Shown: positions 43,001 to 49,000 of the stretch, piece by piece
Layout: each line of letters starts with the position of its first letter
How positions within the stretch are numbered: the first letter of the stretch is position 1
NCBI RefSeq assembly: GCF_014905175.1
Contig: NC_057793.1
Coordinates: 3,286,001 to 3,350,000, forward strand
Reading direction: 5' to 3'
Source of the DNA: Aphidius gifuensis
Taxonomy: Eukaryota; Arthropoda; Insecta; Hymenoptera; Braconidae
Length of the DNA stretch: 64,000 nt
Translations under genes and position numbers: made by a program
Notes under the pieces: generated by a model
Database searches by the model: none
What the model was told of the DNA's origin: nothing
What the model saw: only the letters and a program-made list of their open reading frames with translations

Positions 43001-46000
43001 TTAGCAGCTATCGATTGAGCATCATCCAAAAGTCCACAGGGTATTTCTATTAAACTTTGACACGAGAAACTAAAGTTTAAATATAGTTAAATCTCTTACT
43101 TGACTAACTGTACTACTGCTTATTAACAATCAAACAAACTACTCTAATAAATATCATTATTTCATTTAATAATTGCTTTATTAATTATTAACAATTTCAC
43201 AGCAACAATGTCAACAATGTCTGTTACAAAATTAGCAACAATGAATGTTGATGTAACAACAACACATGAACGTGAAGTATGCAAAGATATACATTGTGAT
43301 TTTGAAGCAACTTGTGAACTTGGACCAGATAAATTTCCTCGTTGTTCATGTAAATTTGATTGTGCATCAATACCACCAGAAAATATGATATCTGTTTGTG
43401 GTAGTGATCTCAAAATTTATTCATCAATTTGTGCTATGAAAATGGAAGCATGTCAACGACAACAAGAATTACGATTACGTCCATTGGATCTTTGTCAAGG
43501 TTTGATAACAACAACAACAAATAGTTCAATCATTTATTTTTTGTTTATCTTGGTTTTGGTTTTATTTTATATATCATAAATAATTTTATTTCATTAAAAA
43601 AAAAAAATAATAATAATCTATTTGACCTTGCTTCCTTTTTTCCTCTATCATAATATTATTTTATTATTAAAAAATTGTTATAAAATAAATATCGTAAAAA
43701 TTTAACGATGAAATTTATACTTGTAATAATAAAAAAATTTAATATAGGTATGGAAGTGAAACCTTGCAATGGTGATCCACCATTGATTGATGATGATGGA
43801 AAAGAGTATGATTGTGGAAGTGGACCAAGTAGACGAGATTGTCCAAGTAATAGTTATTGTCATCAAACAACTCGTTTTGCAAGATGTTGTAAAAAAGGTA
43901 ATAGAAAAAATAAAATAATTATTTCGTTGAAATATTTTTATTAATAAATATATATTTATAAAAGTTCAAGGTATTCAAATTGTAAAATGTGCTGATTCAT
44001 GGCATGGGTGTTGTCCTGATGGTAAAACTGCTGCTCTTGGTCCTGATGCTGCTGGTTGTCCAAGTGTTTGTAATTGCAATAGATTAGGAAGTGCATCAGA
44101 TACTTGTAATCCAGAAACTGGACAATGTGAATGTCGTCCAGGTGTTGGTGGTCTTAAATGTGATAGATGTATGCCAGGTTATTGGGGTTTACCAAAAATA
44201 AGTGAAGGACATCAAGGCTGTATTCGTAAGAATATTTATATTAATAATAATAATTAATTATTTTTTAAATTATTATTAATTTTCATTTTTCATTTTTTAT
44301 TATTTTATATTAGCTTGTGGATGTTCACTTTTTGGCTCTGTCAGAGAAGATTGTGAACAAATGACAGGAAGATGTGTTTGTAAACCAGACATACAAGGAC
44401 AAAAATGTACAATTTGTACTAATCATAATAAAATATTAACACCAACTGGATGTTATGCAGGTATAATCCAACAAACCAGAACAAAAAAAGCACCAAATTA
44501 TTATTAATTATTTAAATCTTTCTAAAGAATAATTTGAATTAAATTTTCATGTTTATCATTGTCAAAAAAGACAATTCAAAAATGATATTATTAAACAGAA
44601 AAAAATTCTTGAATAGTAAAAATATTTTTAATATTAAATTTTCAGTTGATACAAGTCCTTCAATTCCAAACAATTGCAACGAGCTGGAATGTTATTCTGG
44701 TGGTCATTGTTCAGAGATAAGTGGACCACATTGTGTTTGTTCATCTTCATGTCCAACTGATGTTGCCTCAGTACCAGTATGTGGTAGTGATGGACAAACT
44801 TATGACAACGAATGCGAATTACGTCTTTATGCATGTCGTCATCAGGCTGATGTTGTTACTCAAGCATTTGGACGTTGCAGAGGTGGGTTCACTGAGCGTC
44901 CACCATATGTACCAAATTATATTCTACGTTATTAACCAACTAACTAAACCAATAAAATAATAACATTAACAATAATTATGATCATGAAAACCAAAGAATA
45001 AAGACGCTTAGGATGTTTTTAAATTAGTTGCTAAATAATAAAAATAATATCAATAATATTAAAATAACAATAAATTATAATAAATGACAAATAATGTGTT
45101 GTTGATAATAAAACTCTTAAAGTTTTTACCGATTATTTAAAACGATATAATTTCTTGAGTTTAATAGCAATCACCTATTTTTATTTCTTATTTTTATCGT
45201 TTTTTATTTTTTTTAAATATCTCATTTAATTTTCATTTAAACTTTTGTTTTGTTTTATTAAATAAAAATATAAAACAATTTCTTTTTTTTTTTTTTTTTC
45301 TTTTTATACTATTATAAATCAAGCTGGTGAAACGCGGTGTTTTTACAAAAAGGTATGGACTTGGGTAAATCTTCAATGAAGCATACGAATGAGACCACGA
45401 CAAAGCTTCCTTCATTTTATATATATTTTTTTTTTTTATTATTTTTTCTTTTTACTCGCGAAATATCCAAGCTCTCAACGGACACTGAATTATTTATTTC
45501 AGAGTTACGTATATACAAACGGTGTAAAGTCAGCTGCTGGAAAACGTAAAATTATGTGGAAATGAAAGTTTTAAAAAAATTTAAGTACCAATGTACAAAC
45601 AGTGAATATTTCTTTTTCCCTCAAACCGATTAAACGAGGTGAAAATGAGAAAAAAGTTTAAATCCTTGCGGAATTTAAAAGCAACTTTTTATTGATTAAA
45701 TTTTCTTTTTTTTTTTTTAATTAAATTAATTAAAATCTATTTAATAATTATCATCAAATACTTACTGTTTATTTGTTTATATATTTTTTTAATTAATTAA
45801 TAAAACACTTGAATAGAAAAAATATTTTAATTATTTTATAAATTAATATTTAACAAGCTAATAAATTTAAATAATCATCAAATAATATCGTTTATTCTGT
45901 ATACATAAAATATTGAATTTAAATTAATAAGTCAACATTGAAATTACTTAATATTCAATTGGCCATCAAGCTGTTCAATCGACAAGGGCACAAGACTGAG

Positions 46001-49000
46001 ATAGAAATAAAAAAAGATGTCAAAAACTTTTGTCAACTTTGTATCAGAGTAAAGGAAAAAAAATAAAATAACTTTTAAAAGTCAACTCTTCTTGTGGGAC
46101 TAAAATAAACTTTGAATCTACTCATCCTTCAACCTTCAAAGTTCTCATTTTATCATTCTGTATATAGCAGTACAAAAAACTGAATCTATTAAAGTCGATG
46201 GACCTCGTCTTGGCCATCCCTTATTTTTCAATTCGACATAGCCTACTTTATTTTTTATTCCCCTTTTTTTTTTTGCTCATCCTATTTTTTTTCTCTACAA
46301 ATCAAGTCAATCTTTTAAAGTTTTTTTTTTTTTTTTCACCTGTGTTTGTATGGTCGCCTGAGTTAAAAATAAATTAGATTACATTTGGACATTGAATTAT
46401 TCGCATTTTGTACCAATACACAGACATTCAAGGAAGAAAAAAAAAAAAGAGAAATCAAATTCGCATTGCTTGATCGAATCCACGATTTTTTTTTCTATTC
46501 TTTTTTTACTATTCAGTTTTTTATTTCTTCATTCATTTTTCTTTAAGTTGATATTGGTGGTAGTTTTTTATTTATTTTTTTTATTTTCTTCAATCTACAA
46601 CAGTCGGCTATAGTAAACGACGATTGACTTGGAAAAATGAATGGAAGGAGAAACGTGTGCAGCTTTTAAAATAAAAAAACCTGGGCCCAATGTGAGCACT
46701 TTAGGTCTTGTAAATAATGCATAGCGTCATTTAAAAAAAGAGTTAGGAAAAAACAAAAAAAAAAAACAAATAAAGGATGTAGAGCAGGTTAAAGGTGAGG
46801 GGTAGTGTAAAAGTTGAAAAATCGATTTACTTTCAGCATCTTTGAGTTGATATTATTTAGCTTGAACAAATAAATTTTATCATAAAATCAAATATAATTT
46901 TTTAATATTGTATTGAAGATCAATCTTCCAATATTTAATCAAAATATTAGCAGATAAATTAAACAATAATTCTTTAATTTTTCAAGTGTGATAATGAAAA
47001 ACCACATCGCTGTGTAAATTAATTAAAATCCCATCAAACAATTCTGTAAAATCTTTCGTCTGAAACAACAAAATATTCCTACTTTGTTTCTTCAATGAAA
47101 TTAGCTTTTAAACTTTTATTTTTTTTAAAAGCATCTTTGTTATATACACCAAAAAAAAAAAATAAAAATAGGGGAAGAGAAAGAAAGTAAAAAAAAAAAA
47201 AACTGATTTTCCAAAGGAACGCTTTTCGATGATGAGTTTTTTGGCTTTGAATGCCTGGTCACCCTATTTCTCCCTACCCACACACACACGTACAATATTT
47301 CAGTTGATAGCACTTTCAATAGTAAAAGCAACTAGTCGGGATTTTTTTTTTTTTTTCGTCTTTTAAATGTACAAAACTTTGCGGCTTTATTCTTTTTTTT
47401 AAATCAATATAAATATAATTATATAATTTAAGATTGTCCTAGATTTTTTCCATGAAATAGTCAAATAATATTAAAATAATTTACAGATGATCCAATGGTG
47501 AACACAGATTTTCCATTGAAAAAATATACTGCTGTCCAGTACACCCAACCAGCATCAGCCATATCTCCATTGTCAAAATCAACAAGGCATCTTCTTGGAC
47601 CAGAGCCAGATTCACGCTATTATTATACACATCGTGCACAGCAAGAAACCATCACCATTGACCGTGACAATCTTAAGCAAGGTAATAAATTTATAAAGCT
47701 ATATGTTGAACAATTTAACATGACACTTAATCTCATACGTTAATTTATCATTAATAAATGTGTTTTTTTTTTTTTTCATTAATTTAAGGAATTGCTGCTG
47801 CATCAAGACCAACACCAGCAACAATAAGAGTTGTAACAGCATTACTTGGTGATCTTTGTACTGATGACAAAGATTGTACAATATCAAATAGTGAATGTAT
47901 CAATGGTGGGTGTATTTGTGCTGAAGGATATTCCGAGACAAGTGATCGTCTTGAGTGTTTTGGTACATAAAATTCAAATTAAACAATTTAACAATTTAAC
48001 AAGTTAAATATTAAATATGTATTGATTTTATTATTAAATATTATTTATTTATTTATTTATTATAGCAAATTACATGACAGCAACACCAGCAACAGAATCA
48101 CGTGCATGTTTGTCATATCCATGTCATTCATCTTCAACATGTATTGATTTACCAAGTTCAACATTTGTCTGTATATGTCGTCCAAATTATACGGGTTTAC
48201 TTTGTGATGAAGAAATCAACAAGAGAGAATATCAAGTTCCATCATTTGATGGTAAAAGTTATGTGAGAATGAATCGTCTAAAGGCATATCATAAATTTAG
48301 CATTGAAATTGAATTTAAAACATATGCTGAAAATGGTATTATACTTTATGATCAACAAAAAAATGATGGTAGTGGTGATTTTGTATCATTGGCTATTGTT
48401 AATGGGTAATTAGAAATTATATTTTCTATTTGATATATTTTAATGTCTGGTGTTATTATTAATTGAATTATTTTAATTTTTTAGATATGTACAATTTCGT
48501 TATAATCTTGGTAATGGACCAGTTATATTAACATCAAGTGAACGTGTTACAATGAAAAATTATCATCGTATTGTTGCTAAAAGATATCACAAAGATGGTG
48601 TATTAAAATTTAATGATGGTGATGATATTGCTGGACAAAGTCAGGGTATATTAAAATCACTTGATCTTAATTATGATACATTTATTGGTAATGTACCAAC
48701 AAATTATAGTCAAGTTTATGATAATATTGGTACAAATAAAGGACTACTTGGTTGTATTAAACAACTTAAAATTAATCGTGGTAATATTGATCTTCATATT
48801 GGACATGATAAAGATGTTTTAGAAACATACAGAGTTAAAGAATGTCTTGATAATGCATGTGCTAATTTACCATGTCAAAATGGTGCAACATGTCAGCCAA
48901 TATTTGATGAAGATTTATGTAATGGTAGAGAATGTCAAAATTTACATATTAAAAATGAAAAAAATAAACGTCGTGGTATTAATAATGAAGATGGTATTAA

